DNA of 64,000 bases, from positions 1-64,000 of the forward strand of contig NZ_BSQG01000002.1 in NCBI RefSeq assembly GCF_030268225.1, read 5' to 3'. The notes beneath the pieces were generated by a model. The model saw only the letters and a program-made list of their open reading frames with translations, ran no database searches and had not been told where the DNA came from. The position numbers were made by a program, and so were the translations under genes. This stretch comes from Nocardiopsis ansamitocini. GTDB lineage: Bacteria > Actinomycetota > Actinomycetes > Streptosporangiales > Streptosporangiaceae. Shown piece by piece: positions 49,966 to 60,393 of this stretch. The stretch's first letter is position 1; every line of letters begins with the position of its first letter.

Positions 49966-50592
49966 GCCTCTAGGCTTTCCGAGTCGGGTTCGGCGGGCCG
50001 GGCGGAGTCGCCGGGGGCGGCTCCGCAAGCTGGGAAGACCGCTGTGAACCGTTGACACGGCTCGTCCGCGGAAGTCTTTTAGCCGAACGTCTCTGGTGAT
50101 CAGGTCGGGGGAAGTACGGAGCGCGGCACACGATGGCGTTGTGGACACCGTGTCGGTTGATCCCGGCGCGGATGACTACGCCGTATGGATGACCATCGAG
50201 AACCGATCGCACCGACTTCGCTCGACGATACCGCTTCGGAGCCCAAGTTCCGAAGAGTCCTTGGCCGGTTCTTCGGCGGGGCACCCGCCTAATCCGGCGA
50301 ATACGGCCGGCATCATTCCGTCTTTTCGGAACCGGCCTCCCGTACGGGGCGGTCGAATTGCCTCCTGCGGTGGACCGGAGCAAGTCGTCCACCGGGCGCG
50401 GGCGGAGTCTCGACGGTGTCCGGTCGGTTGGTCGACCGGTCGGGAGGTCGACCACACGGCAAGAGGGGAAACACGGGGTGAGGCGGGGCGATCATGTCGA
50501 CTTCGCGATTCGTGCAGGTGTCCACTTGTCGCTACGCCTGCCGGCGTCCGAGCGGCCGATTCGCATCAACCAGTCCGGGCCGCCTAACCTGA
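49966..50592. other. Divergent spacer between the DUF6049 gene and the CCA-adding enzyme gene
   Basis: 627 bp with no supported gene. GGTCGACC occurs twice 16 bp apart (50430-50437, 50446-50453), and CCGGTCG pairs with CGACCGG around the first. CATGTCGACTT lies near 50490. A TAACCT -10-like box (50585-50590) is so close to the next gene that its message may be leaderless. Confidence 0.45.
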
Positions 50593-52092
50593 GTGGCTGT
50601 GTCGAACACTGCGAGCACCGCTGACAACCTCTTCCCCGACAACAACCCCGGGGCAGAGGCCGCCGTCGAACTGGTCGGGGAGCAGCGGGCCGCCGTGACG
50701 GCCCTTCTGGGGTCGATCGGCGAGGTGGTCACCGAGCTCGGTGCGCGCTTCGAGGCCGCCGGACAGGAACTGGCCATCGTCGGAGGGCCGGTGCGCGACG
50801 CGCTGTTGGGGCGTGAGGTCCACGACATCGACCTGACCACTGACGCCGTCCCCCAGCGCATCCTCGAACTCGTGGACGGCTGGGCCGATGCCGTGTGGAC
50901 CATCGGTATCGAGTTCGGCACCATCGGGCTGCGCAAGGACGGCCACCAGGTGGAGATCACCACCTACCGGAGCGAGTCCTACCAGTTGAAGTCGCGCAAG
51001 CCCGAGGTGCGCTACGGCGATTCGCTGTACGAGGACCTGGTGCGCCGCGACTTCACGGTGAACGCCATGGCGGTCCGGCTGCCCGGGGGAGAGTTCGTCG
51101 ACCCCTTCGGTGGCCGGACCGACCTCGCCGACCGTCGACTGCGCACCCCCGGAACCCCCGAGGACTCCTTCAGCGACGACCCGCTGCGCATCATGCGGGG
51201 GGTCCGCTTCGCCGCGCAGCTGGGCTTCAGCCTCGACGGTGCGGTCAAGTCCGCTGCGACCGGCATGGCCGATCGGCTCGCGATCGTCTCCGCCGAGCGG
51301 GTCCGCGACGAATTGGTGAAGCTGATGGTGAGCCCCTCCCCGAGGGTCGGCATCGAGCTGATGACCGATCTGGGCATCGCCGACCACGTCCTGCCCGAGC
51401 TGCCCAAGATGAAGCTGACGATCGACGAGCACCACCGGCACAAGGACGTCTACGAACATTCGCTGACCGTCCTCGACCAGGCGGTCGACCTGGAGCGCCA
51501 GCGGGGAATGGCACCCGATCTGGTGCTGCGGCTGGCGGCACTGCTGCACGACATCGGCAAGCCCAAGACGCGGGCGTTCGAGGACGGAGGCCGGGTGACC
51601 TTCCACCACCACGAGGTCGTGGGTGCCTCCATGAGCAAGAGCCGCCTGGCCGCGCTGCGCTTCTCCAAGGACGTCGTCAACGACGTGAGCAAACTGGTGG
51701 CTCTTCATCTGCGGTTCCACGGGTACGGCAAGGGGGAGTGGACGGACTCGGCGGTTCGGCGCTACGCCCGCGACGCCGGAGAACTTCTTCAGCGGTTGCA
51801 CGTGCTGACCCGCGCCGACTGCACGACTCGCAACCGACGCAAGGCCGCGGCCCTCGCCCGCTCCTACGACGACATCGAGCGCCGTATCGCCGAGCTGGAG
51901 GAGCAGGAGGAACTGGGCAGGATCCGCCCGGACCTCGACGGCAACGAGATTCAGCAGATCCTTGACGTCGGCCCCGGACCTGTCATCGGCAGGGCGTACA
52001 AGTTCCTGCTGGAGCTGCGGCTGGAGAACGGTCCGATGGGCAAGGACGCAGCCGCGGACGAGCTTCGCCGATGGGCCGCGGAGCAGGGGTGA
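50593..52092 (+). CDS. CCA tRNA nucleotidyltransferase
   Basis: 499-aa class II nucleotidyltransferase that adds or repairs the 3' CCA of tRNAs; needed here because tRNA-Ile in this window lacks an encoded CCA. The head domain has IVGGPVRDALLGREVHDIDL with the catalytic Asp pair; RRDFTVNAMAVRLPGGEFVD and the DDPLRIMRGVRFAAQLGF core follow. An HD hydrolase domain with LLHDIGKPKTR and FHHHEVVGA lies near residues 315-345, giving extra phosphodiesterase potential. Start is GTG 50593 or GTG 50599; no clear ribosome-binding site is present. Confidence 0.93.
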   Translation: MAVSNTASTADNLFPDNNPGAEAAVELVGEQRAAVTALLGSIGEVVTELGARFEAAGQELAIVGGPVRDALLGREVHDIDLTTDAVPQRILELVDGWADAVWTIGIEFGTIGLRKDGHQVEITTYRSESYQLKSRKPEVRYGDSLYEDLVRRDFTVNAMAVRLPGGEFVDPFGGRTDLADRRLRTPGTPEDSFSDDPLRIMRGVRFAAQLGFSLDGAVKSAATGMADRLAIVSAERVRDELVKLMVSPSPRVGIELMTDLGIADHVLPELPKMKLTIDEHHRHKDVYEHSLTVLDQAVDLERQRGMAPDLVLRLAALLHDIGKPKTRAFEDGGRVTFHHHEVVGASMSKSRLAALRFSKDVVNDVSKLVALHLRFHGYGKGEWTDSAVRRYARDAGELLQRLHVLTRADCTTRNRRKAAALARSYDDIERRIAELEEQEELGRIRPDLDGNEIQQILDVGPGPVIGRAYKFLLELRLENGPMGKDAAADELRRWAAEQG

Positions 52093-52805
52093 CGGACCAC
52101 CGGTACGGCCGGTCGGGAGCGAAGAGCGTCGACGACAGGTCGATTGATCGCCGAAACGCCGAGTCGGCAAGGGGACAGCGAGGAGCCGGGCCCGGGGCGG
52201 GTTCCCCCTGTCCGGTAGGCATTGCTCCGATTCCTCGGGGATGAGGCCGGCCCGGTGGTCACAGGGCCACCCGCCGGGCAGGAAGGTCCGGTCGTCGCGC
52301 AACGGTGAGCGTGTCCTGTGCCAACACCCGGGAACCACGACCATCCCGCTACGAGGCCGGCGTGGTCACGGCCTCATCGGGCACGTGGCGGCCGCGCCCG
52401 CGGTTCGGGGGCCGTCAGCCGTCGGGACCGGTATTTTCGCCCGCACCGCGGATCGCCGCGGAGTGGTTCCCCCTCTGTCGCACCAGGGAAGAATCGGTCA
52501 GTCGGATTGTCGATCAATCTGTTTGTGGTCGAGCCGATTAGCGGAACTTCGATGCGGTGCGGTGTTCCATCGGGTCTGCGGTGCCGGTCGGCCCAGGGGA
52601 GGCGAACCACGCGGATTCCGTTGCGTCCCCGGTTCGGGCTCCGGGCCCGGGGCCGTCGTTTCCGGCCAGGGGCGGGCACCTCGACCGTGTCCACCAGGGG
52701 CGTGTTCGCCGACGCGTCGGCGCGGAACTTCGACCGGTTCTCCGGTGGCCAGCACTACGGCCGCTCCGCCTTCGGGACACACCGCAAACCTCATAGGGAC
52801 ACCGG
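52093..52805. other. Convergent gap between the CCA-adding enzyme and MFS genes
   Basis: 713 bp. I see no protein family on either strand. The long frames are read-throughs of the MFS gene or lack start signals. An imperfect hairpin near 52245-52280 may end the nucleotidyltransferase transcript. GTCGAC occurs near 52127. Confidence 0.4.
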
Positions 52806-54110
52806 TCAGTCGACCTGGTCCGGGACGCTCTTCTGCGGCCGGGCCGACTCCCGGCGCAGCACAAGCCAGCCCGTGGCCATCAGTGCGTATCCGGAGGCAA
52901 GGCCCACCAGGACGGCAGCCGAGATGCCGGAGGGCGGGACCACCAGCGCCGCGACGGCCGCCGCTGCCACGAAGGCCGCGTTGAAGAGCATGTCGTACAC
53001 GGAGAAGACCCGTCCCCGGTAGGCGTCGTCGACATGTCGCTGAACCAGTGTGTCGACACTGACCTTCACGCCTTGGGAGGCGACCCCCAGGGCGAACCCG
53101 GCGACAGGGAAGAGACCGGCCTGGAACGGCAATCCGAACAGCAGCAGTGCCACCGCCGCGAACAGAAGCAGGCCCGCTACCCAGGTCTCGATGCGCATCC
53201 GTGCGGTCGCCCATGGTGTCGCGACCGCGCCCGACAGGAAACCGACGGCCGAGGCAGCCAGGGTCACGGTGAAGGACGCCAGTCCTGCCGTGCCCCCCGC
53301 TGTGAAGGTGTTGTTGTACAGCAGCAGCGTCATGATCGTGGAGACGCCGTAGAGGAACCGGTGCCCGGCGATGGTGGCCAGCCCGTTGCGGGCCGGCCGA
53401 CGCCGCCAGATGTGTCGGGCGCCGTCGACCAGTCCGGTCACCACCCCGCCCAGCGCCGCGCGCACGCGGGTGGACTCCGCGGCCAGGTCCGGTCCCAGTT
53501 CGGTGCGGCCCAGCGTCGTGGACACCAGCCCGGCCAGTGCGAACCCGACCCCGGCTCCGAACAGGACCACGCCGGTACCTCCGTCGCCGTCCCCGCCGAT
53601 CAGCCGCAGCCCCGCTCCCGCCCCCGCGCCGAGGAAGGCGGCCACCGTCCCACACGTGGGGGTGACGGCATTGGCCATGGTCAGCTTCTCGCGCACCACC
53701 ACGTGCGGCAGCGCGGCAGAGAGGGCCGCGAGGAAGAAGCGGTTCACGCTCAACAGCCCCAGTGCGGCGAGCAGGAACAGCGGACCGTCCGCCCCGCCCA
53801 CCACGAGTACCGCGGTCAGTGCGGCCAGCAGCGCCTTGGCCAAGGCGGACCACAAGAGGACTTGTCGACGTGACCACCTGTCGATGAATACCCCGGCGAA
53901 CGGACCGACCAGGGAGAACGGCAGCAACAGGACGGCGAACGCCCCCGCCACCGCCCCTGCGGTGGTGTGCTGCTCGGGAGAGAAGAAGATGTACCCGGCC
54001 AGCCCGGCCTGGTAGACGCCGTCGGAGAACTGCGAGACCACCCGGGTGCCGAACAGCCGGCGAAACCGCGGACCGCGCAGCACCTCGCGCAGATCACCGT
54101 AGAAGGACAT
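52806..54110 (-). CDS. MFS transporter
   Basis: 434-aa major facilitator protein with about 12 hydrophobic segments. FSLVGPFAGVFIDRWSRRQV between helices 2 and 3 is the family motif A region, here RWSRRQV. It resembles the macrolide/enterobactin-exporter type (MFS_3). The substrate is unknown; the neighbours give no hint. ATG 54110. The next gene upstream ends 21 bp away, so the two may be co-transcribed. Confidence 0.85.
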   Translation of the reverse strand: MSFYGDLREVLRGPRFRRLFGTRVVSQFSDGVYQAGLAGYIFFSPEQHTTAGAVAGAFAVLLLPFSLVGPFAGVFIDRWSRRQVLLWSALAKALLAALTAVLVVGGADGPLFLLAALGLLSVNRFFLAALSAALPHVVVREKLTMANAVTPTCGTVAAFLGAGAGAGLRLIGGDGDGGTGVVLFGAGVGFALAGLVSTTLGRTELGPDLAAESTRVRAALGGVVTGLVDGARHIWRRRPARNGLATIAGHRFLYGVSTIMTLLLYNNTFTAGGTAGLASFTVTLAASAVGFLSGAVATPWATARMRIETWVAGLLLFAAVALLLFGLPFQAGLFPVAGFALGVASQGVKVSVDTLVQRHVDDAYRGRVFSVYDMLFNAAFVAAAAVAALVVPPSGISAAVLVGLASGYALMATGWLVLRRESARPQKSVPDQVD

Positions 54111-54131
54111 CCGCCAAGACTAGGGCCGCGG

Positions 54132-54785
54132 TCAGCGCAGGGTGCCGCTGGACGTGCTGATCCCGGTCGGCCACTCGGTCGACACCCCGGTGTGCAAACC
54201 GTTGGGGTCCACGATGAAGTGGACGAAGCCGCTGGCCGTACACAGGCCGTCGCCGTCGTCGGTCGTGGTGTACTCCATGTCGAGGTCGTCCTCGCCAGAG
54301 GTGGTGACGACCAGGTCCCACGTGCACGTGGCGCCGTCGATGTCGAGTGTCGCGGTCCCGTCGTCGGCGCCCGATTCGAGGACAACGGTCAGGTCCCAGG
54401 TGCCGGCCTCGTCGCCCTCGGGGTCGTACTGGGTCATCGTTCCGGACCAGGTTCCCGCCATCGCCTCGGGAACTTCGCCGTCGCCCTCGGGAGCCGCAGC
54501 GTCATCGTCGTCGTTGTTGTCGGACTCGCCGGGGCTGCTGGGCTCCGGCCGCTCCTGTGCGGGTTCCGTCGGCTGTGGTGTCGGCTGCGGTGTCGGCCCC
54601 GGTTCACCGCCGCCCCGGTTGTTGAGCACCACGATGATGGCAACGACCAGGCCGACGATGATCGCCAGGCCGATGCTCAGCAGAACCGTGCCGGTCCGGC
54701 CTTTTCTGGGCGGGGGCGGCGGCGCCCCGGGAGACCATTGGGGACCCTGGTGGGGAGGATAGGGCTGTCCCTGGGGGTAGTTCAC
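54132..54785 (-). CDS. Hypothetical membrane-anchored protein
   Basis: 217 aa. A Pro/Gly-rich cytoplasmic N-terminus (about 30 residues) is followed by one transmembrane helix (TGTVLLSIGLAIIVGLVVAI, about residues 32-51), an acidic Pro/Glu/Asp linker, and a small extracytoplasmic domain starting MAGTWSGTMTQYD with two Cys that may pair. The layout, short cytoplasmic part plus GTW domain, resembles C-terminal regions of some actinobacterial kinases and lipoproteins, but I recognise no named family. GTG 54785; it lies just upstream of the MFS gene. Confidence 0.7.
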   Translation of the reverse strand: MNYPQGQPYPPHQGPQWSPGAPPPPPRKGRTGTVLLSIGLAIIVGLVVAIIVVLNNRGGGEPGPTPQPTPQPTEPAQERPEPSSPGESDNNDDDDAAAPEGDGEVPEAMAGTWSGTMTQYDPEGDEAGTWDLTVVLESGADDGTATLDIDGATCTWDLVVTTSGEDDLDMEYTTTDDGDGLCTASGFVHFIVDPNGLHTGVSTEWPTGISTSSGTLR

Positions 54786-54922
54786 GGCGTTGGCTGCCCT
54801 TTCGGGGGAGAGACGCGCGGGGTGCTACTTCGGGATCATAAAGCGCCCGAAACAGGATGGGCATGAGTCGAAGAACTCAGAGCACACCAGGGCAGCGCAC
54901 CTATGGTGCCCGACGATACGCA

Positions 54923-54968
54923 CGCCGGGCGCCGGCGGACCACTGGGTGGACACGCCGGCGCCCGGCG
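54923..54968 (-). terminator. Terminator after ino1
   Basis: A perfect 14-bp G+C stem (54923-54936 with 54955-54968) with an 18-nt loop that itself can pair CCAC with GTGG. It lies 60 bp after the inositol-3-phosphate synthase stop. Confidence 0.7.
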
Positions 54969-55027
54969 GACAAGGCGACGAATCTCCTTGTCGATTCAGT
55001 CGCGGTGGGCGGACGAAGCCCTTCGGG

Positions 55028-56107
55028 TCAGCTTTCGATCTCCCCGGCGATGAACCGCTCGACCGCCTCGTGCGCTTCCGCGTCGGAGTACTGCTCGGGG
55101 GGCGACTTCATGAAGTAGGAGGACGCCGACAGGATGGGGCCGCCGATTCCACGATCCTTGGCGATCTTCGCGGCGCGCACGGCGTCGATGATGATCCCGG
55201 CTGAATTGGGGGAGTCCCAGACCTCCAGTTTGTACTCCAGGTTCAACGGCACGTCGCCGAACGCCCGCCCCTCAAGGCGCACATAGGCCCACTTCCGGTC
55301 GTCCAGCCACGGCACGTGGTCCGAAGGGCCGATGTGCACCGATCCGGCTTTGAGCTCGTGCGGGATCTGTGAGGTGACCGACTGGGTCTTGGAGATCTTC
55401 TTGGACTCCAGGCGCTCGCGTTCGAGCATGTTCTTGAAGTCCATGTTGCCGCCGAAGTTCAGCTGGTAGGTCCGGTCGACGACCACACCGCGGTCCTCGA
55501 ACAGTTTTGACAGCACTCGGTGGGTGATGGTCGCCCCGACCTGGGATTTGATGTCGTCGCCCACGATTGGGACGCCGGCCTTGGCGAACTTCTCCGCCCA
55601 GACGGGGTCGGAGGCGATGAACACCGGCAGCGCGTTGACGAAGGCCACCCCGGCGTCGATCGCGCACTGCGCGTAGAAGCGACCCGCCTCCTCGGAACCG
55701 ACCGGGAGGTAGGACACCAGCACGTCGGCCTGAACGGCCTTGAGGGCGGCGACCACATCCACCGCGTCCTCGCCGGACTCCTCGATGGTCTCCTGGTAGT
55801 AATGGCCGAGTCCGTCGAAGGTGGGGCCGCGCTGCACGGTCACACCGGTGGGGGCGACGTCGCAGATCTTGATGGTGTTGTTCTCGCTCGCCAGGATCGC
55901 GTCGGCGAGGTCCTGGCCCACCTTCTTCGCGTCCACGTCGAACGCGGCCACGAACTCGACGTCGCGCACGTGGTAAGGACCGAACTCCACATGCATCAGT
56001 CCGGGGACGCGGGACGCCGGGTCGGCGTCCCGGTAGTAATGAACGCCCTGGACGAGCGACGCGGCGCAGTTGCCCACGCCCACGACGGCTACGCGTACCG
56101 AACCCAT
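55028..56107 (-). CDS. ino1: Inositol-3-phosphate synthase
   Basis: 359-aa NAD-dependent enzyme converting glucose 6-phosphate to 1L-myo-inositol 1-phosphate, the entry to phosphatidylinositol and mycothiol in actinobacteria. The start [19 protein letters not shown] is the Rossmann motif. [29 protein letters not shown] and [19 protein letters not shown] are active-site blocks. It follows padR by 97 bp on the same strand. Mycothiol links it functionally to the thiol-redox genes at 38.8-40.2 kb, though that is only a pathway remark. Confidence 0.96.
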   Translation of the reverse strand: MGSVRVAVVGVGNCAASLVQGVHYYRDADPASRVPGLMHVEFGPYHVRDVEFVAAFDVDAKKVGQDLADAILASENNTIKICDVAPTGVTVQRGPTFDGLGHYYQETIEESGEDAVDVVAALKAVQADVLVSYLPVGSEEAGRFYAQCAIDAGVAFVNALPVFIASDPVWAEKFAKAGVPIVGDDIKSQVGATITHRVLSKLFEDRGVVVDRTYQLNFGGNMDFKNMLERERLESKKISKTQSVTSQIPHELKAGSVHIGPSDHVPWLDDRKWAYVRLEGRAFGDVPLNLEYKLEVWDSPNSAGIIIDAVRAAKIAKDRGIGGPILSASSYFMKSPPEQYSDAEAHEAVERFIAGEIES

Positions 56108-56204
56108 GGCCCTTGTCTCCTCTTGCTGTAGGTCTGACTCTTCATAGCTCGCTCGGGACCGACGGCGGCCCCGGTGCGCTTGGCGACGGCGTCGCCGGTC
56201 ATGG

Positions 56205-56798
56205 TCACCCGGCTGGGGGGAGGTCCGGTCGCTTGGCGGTTCCCGCCCGGTGCTCCTCCCGTTCGATCAGGCCGTCGAGCCAGCCGATCTCCCGTTCGAC
56301 GCATTCTGCGTCGTGGCGGTGCAGCTCGTGCGGGTAGCCGTCCGAGGTGAGGACCGCGGGCGCCCGGTCGGCCAAGTGGTGGCGAAGGTCGGCCAGCCGA
56401 CCGCGCAGTCGGTCGCGCCGGCCATGGAGGACCCGCAGGCGTACATCGGATCTGGTGTGGCCGAACAATGCGAAGTGCACGCCGAAGCACTCGTCGTCCG
56501 AGGCGGCCGGGGCGACCTCGGTGAGCAACCGGTGCAGATGGTCGTGTCCGGGGTCGGTGAGCCGGTAGACGATCCGCGGGCGCCGCCCGTGGACCTCTTC
56601 GTCTGACTGCTCGGTTTGTGAGATGTGCCCTTTTCGGAGCATCTCCTTCAAACAGGGATAGAGCGAGCCATAGGAGAACGCCCGCAGCGTCCCCAGTTCA
56701 AGGTCGAGGCGTTTGCGCAGTTCGTAGCCGTGCATCGGGGCCTGGTACAGCAAACCCAGCACGGCCAGTTCCAGCACTCGCCCCCTGCGCGCACCCAT
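56205..56798 (-). CDS. PadR-family regulator
   Basis: 197-aa regulator. The N-terminal PadR winged helix reads [20 protein letters not shown] and [19 protein letters not shown], followed by the wing with [13 protein letters not shown]. The C-terminal part is helical and likely dimerises. ATG 56798 is preferred over an in-frame ATG 15 nt upstream because [14 protein letters not shown] is the usual beginning. A padR gene directly before ino1 is a conserved actinobacterial pair, so it may control ino1; the effector is unknown. Confidence 0.88.
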   Translation of the reverse strand: MGARRGRVLELAVLGLLYQAPMHGYELRKRLDLELGTLRAFSYGSLYPCLKEMLRKGHISQTEQSDEEVHGRRPRIVYRLTDPGHDHLHRLLTEVAPAASDDECFGVHFALFGHTRSDVRLRVLHGRRDRLRGRLADLRHHLADRAPAVLTSDGYPHELHRHDAECVEREIGWLDGLIEREEHRAGTAKRPDLPPAG

Positions 56799-57579
56799 CG
56801 TCCACCCCCGCATCTGACCCGATCCGAACGCCTGATGAGGTCCCGCCCGATTGAGGGAGCGTGGGCATCAACGTGCTTTAGGCGGTTATGAGTGTATCGA
56901 GTCGACATATCAAGGGGTGGGACCGGCCTCCCGAGGTACGTCTTTACTGTCCGATCTCGGACAATCCACTGTCGCTGCCTGGGGCAATGGCGGCCGTCAG
57001 GGGTTCTCGGCCTTCCTGCGCCCCATGCGCTGTTGCGACGACGTACGCTGACACTCGACTGACGGTCGATCTCGTAGTGACCAAACGGTGCTGTCAAGGC
57101 GGGGACTCCCACGCCTGGGTTGTGCTATGAGGCACTACCGGCCTAACGTAACGTTCGCCCCCAGGACAGGCCGCTGCCACCGAACCGCGCCCCAGCGGTG
57201 TCGACGATCAGACTGACGTCGCGCACGATGGCCGGCCGAGCAACGGAACGACGCCGCGGAGCCATCCGAAAAACACCTACCCCGGGTGTGCCCCGCCCAC
57301 ACACGACGTACGGCCTGCACGAGCGGCTGTCAACGGTGTGTGGGTCGCTCCTGTGTTTTCGTTTCCGACAGGCCAGCGACAGGAGGAAGAAAGCGGCCGG
57401 TTCGCGTATGAAAACCTCCACGCCCCTTCGGGCGTCCTTTCAGGTTGGGGCGCCCACTCCGACGGCGGCGGGAGAATATTCGCTGGCGTGGCCGAAACCG
57501 CTACTCCAGGGCAGAATCAGCCCATTCACATCCGAGAGTCGTAAGGCCGATCGGCCATACCAAGACATAACGAGGACGC
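56799..57579. other. Divergent region between padR and the PBP gene
   Basis: About 780 bp without a supported gene. Contents I can see: the padR promoter (56885-56913), the odd palindrome AACGTAACGTT (57145-57155), and a 6-bp hairpin with a CTTC loop (57420-57435) followed by CCTTTC. The PBP ribosome-binding site GAGG is at the right end. Confidence 0.5.
56885..56913 (-). promoter_or_regulatory. padR promoter
   Basis: On the minus strand TTGATA (56913-56908), 17 bp, then CATAAC (56890-56885). It is about 87 bp upstream of the padR start. The spacer contains TGTCGACTCGATACA, an imperfect inverted repeat that could be the autoregulatory PadR site. Confidence 0.5.
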
Positions 57580-60393
57580 GTGAGTACCGAAAGACGACGG
57601 AGCGCTGGCAGTCGCCGCCGGGCTGATGGCCCGGCCGACGATGCACGCGGCAACGGCGGGAGGCGCGGTCGAGGCGGCCCCGCCGAGGACGAACGCGCCT
57701 CAGCCGGTCGCCGCAGGCCCGAAGGAGACGGTGGCTTCTGGGACAGCGAGCGGCCACAACGTTCGGCAGCTCCCGCGGACCGGGGCGAGGCGCCCCGCCG
57801 TGCGCGGCCCAGGGACGACTACGGCGACCAGCCCCGCAGGTCGCGCGCGGCCCAGAACGGGGCCGAGCGGCCCCGCCGCCCCCGCCCGGACGACGAGGAC
57901 CGCCCCCGCCGGTCACGCGCCACCGCCTCTCTCGCTCTCGACAGCGGTGCGGACACCGGTCGCCGCCGAGCTCGCGAGAACGGTGACGACACCGAGGAAC
58001 GGCCACGTCGCAGGCGTCCCCCGGAGGACGGACGCGACGGAGGCCGGCGGCGTGCCGCTGCGGGCGGTGCCCGTTCCGAGTCCGGCCCGGGGCGGGGGAC
58101 CCGCGGCACCGGAGGACGACGCCGCAAGGGCCCGGCAGACGACGACAACGACGAGTTCGACGACCGCGGCCCGGTCAAGCGCTTCTTCGCCAAGACGTGG
58201 AAACCCGCACTGATCACGTGCGGTGTCCTCTTCGTGCTCGGTGTCGCCGGCGTGGGCATCGCCTATGCCATGGCCCCCTCGCCCAACGACATGGACAGCC
58301 AGGCCGACGTCGATCTCGAGGCCACCCTGGTCACGTTCGACGGCGGGGGCCGCGCCACCCAGTTCGGCGAGAGCACCCGTATCCCCGTGGCCCGGGACCA
58401 GATCCCCGAGACCGTCATCGACGGGGTCCTCGCCGCCGAGCAGCGCACCTTCTACGACGACGGCGCGATCAACCCCACGGGCATCCTCCGAGGGGTGGTC
58501 TACGGCGGTAGCCAGGGCGGCGGGTCGACCATCACCCAGCAGATGGCCCGCAACTACTACGACCGTCTCACCAAGGACGAGCCGTCCCGGATCGAGTCGC
58601 TGATCCGCAAGTTCAACGAGATCATGATCTCGTTCAAGGTCGAGCAGCAGCTCTCCAAGGACCAGATCATCGAGCAGTACCTCAACACCATCTACTTCGG
58701 CCGCGGACTGGGCGTGCAGGCCGCGGCCCAGGGGTACTTCGGCAAGGACGTCAGCGAGCTCGACGCCGCCGAGGGCGCGTTCATCGGCACCGTCATCCAG
58801 CAGCCCGGCAACTGGGCCAACCCCCAGCCGGGGTCGATCCACGACGACGCGCTGCGCGAGCGCTGGGGCTACACGGTCGGTGGCCTGGTCGAGTTGAACC
58901 AGGACAACCCCGAACGGGGGCTGTCCCAGGCCGAGGCCGACGAGCTGGAGTTCCCCGAACCCCTTTCGCTCGCCGACAACGACAACTACAGCGGCTACCG
59001 GGGTTACATCCAGGAAGCGGTCAAGCGCGAGCTCGACTCGCGCTACGGGTTCACCCAGGAGCAGCTCGTCAGTGGCGGCTACCAGGTGTCCACCTCGCTC
59101 AACGAGGACTGGATGAAGTACGCAGAGGAGGCGGTCCAGGAGCAGAAGGACCGGATCCAGGAGCAGAGCGGACAGGAGATCCCCGAGGAGACCCAGTTCG
59201 GGATCACCGCCGTCGACCCCGCCACCGGCGAGATCAAGGCGTTCTACGGTGGCCCCAACGCCGCCACCAACGCCGACAACTCGCTGGTCCAGCGTTCCCA
59301 GGCGGGTTCCGCCTTCAAGCCGTATGTGCTCGCCGCGGCCCTCAGCCAGGACATCAGCCTGGACAGCCAGTTCGACGGGGACGGGCCGTTGAGCATCGGC
59401 GGCGTGACCGTCAACAACGACAGCAACGTCAACTACGGCAAGGTCGACCTGGTCCAGTCCACGGCCGACTCCATCAACACCAGTTACGTCCAGTTGGCGG
59501 ACTACGTCACGCCGGCCAGCGTCCTGGACACCGCCCGCGCTGCGGGCATCCCGCAGGAGCAGTTGGACACCGCCGAGGCCGGGCCCAACATCGCGCTGGG
59601 CACCGTCTCCGTGTCGGCGCTGGACCAGGCCAGCGGTTACGCCACCTTCGCCAACAAGGGCGTGCAGATGCCGCGGCACCTGATCACCGAGGTGGTCGGC
59701 CGCGACGGCGAGACGCTGGAGCCCAACGACGCCGACAAGCTGCAGAGCGGTACCCAGGCGTTCAGCCCGGAGGTCGCCGCCGACGCCACCTACGCGATGC
59801 AGCAGGTCATCACCTCCGACCACAACGCGCGCCTGGACGACGGGCGTCCGATGGCCGGCAAGACCGGTACCTCCAACGACGCGGTCTCCGCCTGGTTCGT
59901 CGGGTACGTCCCGCAGTTGACCGCCGCGGTCGGCCTGCACCGCAGCGACAACCAGCCCCTGGTGCTGCCCGGTGAGGACTCCATCTACGGCGGTCAGATG
60001 CCCTCGCGCATCTGGAAGTCCTTCATGACCAAGGCGCTGGAGGGCACGGAGCAGATGCAGTTCCCGTCGCGCGCCGGCGTCGGCCAGATGATCGACCTCG
60101 CTCCGACCCCCACGCCCGAGCCCGAGCCCTCGCCCAGCGAGACGCCCGAGCCCGAGCCGGAGCCCAGCGAGACGCCGGAGCCCAGCCAGACGCCCGATCC
60201 CGAGCCCAGCGACGAGGGGCCGGACTGCGACGTCGAGTTCTGGAACCCCGAGTGCCAGGAGGAGTCCCCGGGCGGTCCCGGCGGTGGCGGGCCGTCGCCC
60301 CCCGGCAATCCGGGCGACGAGGAGGACGGCCGGGGCGGTGGCATCTTCGGCCGCCTCGGGAGTGGGGACAGGAATGGCGATTCCCCCCAGTAG
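57580..60393 (+). CDS. Class A penicillin-binding protein (transglycosylase/transpeptidase)
   Basis: 937-aa bifunctional peptidoglycan synthase. Residues 1-205 are cytoplasmic and dominated by Arg, Asp, Gly and Pro. A transmembrane helix (ITCGVLFVLGVAGVGIAYAM) lies near 211-230. The GT51 domain has the catalytic Glu in LAAEQRTFYDDGAINPTG near 286 and GGGSTITQQMARNYYD. The transpeptidase has SAFK near 577, SIN near 631 and KTGT near 760. The C-terminus (about 850-937) is a Pro/Glu/Ser run then Gly-rich. GTG 57580 follows GAGG. It overlaps the next gene by 20 bp. Confidence 0.94.
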   Translation: MSTERRRSAGSRRRADGPADDARGNGGRRGRGGPAEDERASAGRRRPEGDGGFWDSERPQRSAAPADRGEAPRRARPRDDYGDQPRRSRAAQNGAERPRRPRPDDEDRPRRSRATASLALDSGADTGRRRARENGDDTEERPRRRRPPEDGRDGGRRRAAAGGARSESGPGRGTRGTGGRRRKGPADDDNDEFDDRGPVKRFFAKTWKPALITCGVLFVLGVAGVGIAYAMAPSPNDMDSQADVDLEATLVTFDGGGRATQFGESTRIPVARDQIPETVIDGVLAAEQRTFYDDGAINPTGILRGVVYGGSQGGGSTITQQMARNYYDRLTKDEPSRIESLIRKFNEIMISFKVEQQLSKDQIIEQYLNTIYFGRGLGVQAAAQGYFGKDVSELDAAEGAFIGTVIQQPGNWANPQPGSIHDDALRERWGYTVGGLVELNQDNPERGLSQAEADELEFPEPLSLADNDNYSGYRGYIQEAVKRELDSRYGFTQEQLVSGGYQVSTSLNEDWMKYAEEAVQEQKDRIQEQSGQEIPEETQFGITAVDPATGEIKAFYGGPNAATNADNSLVQRSQAGSAFKPYVLAAALSQDISLDSQFDGDGPLSIGGVTVNNDSNVNYGKVDLVQSTADSINTSYVQLADYVTPASVLDTARAAGIPQEQLDTAEAGPNIALGTVSVSALDQASGYATFANKGVQMPRHLITEVVGRDGETLEPNDADKLQSGTQAFSPEVAADATYAMQQVITSDHNARLDDGRPMAGKTGTSNDAVSAWFVGYVPQLTAAVGLHRSDNQPLVLPGEDSIYGGQMPSRIWKSFMTKALEGTEQMQFPSRAGVGQMIDLAPTPTPEPEPSPSETPEPEPEPSETPEPSQTPDPEPSDEGPDCDVEFWNPECQEESPGGPGGGGPSPPGNPGDEEDGRGGGIFGRLGSGDRNGDSPQ

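Noticed and set aside
52498-52800. Possible small regulator-associated (DUF397-like) protein in the gap before the MFS gene
   Set aside because: The frame lacks the Trp-Lys-Ser-Ser, Cys-Val-Glu and Val-Arg-Asp-Ser pattern of that family and has poor start signals.
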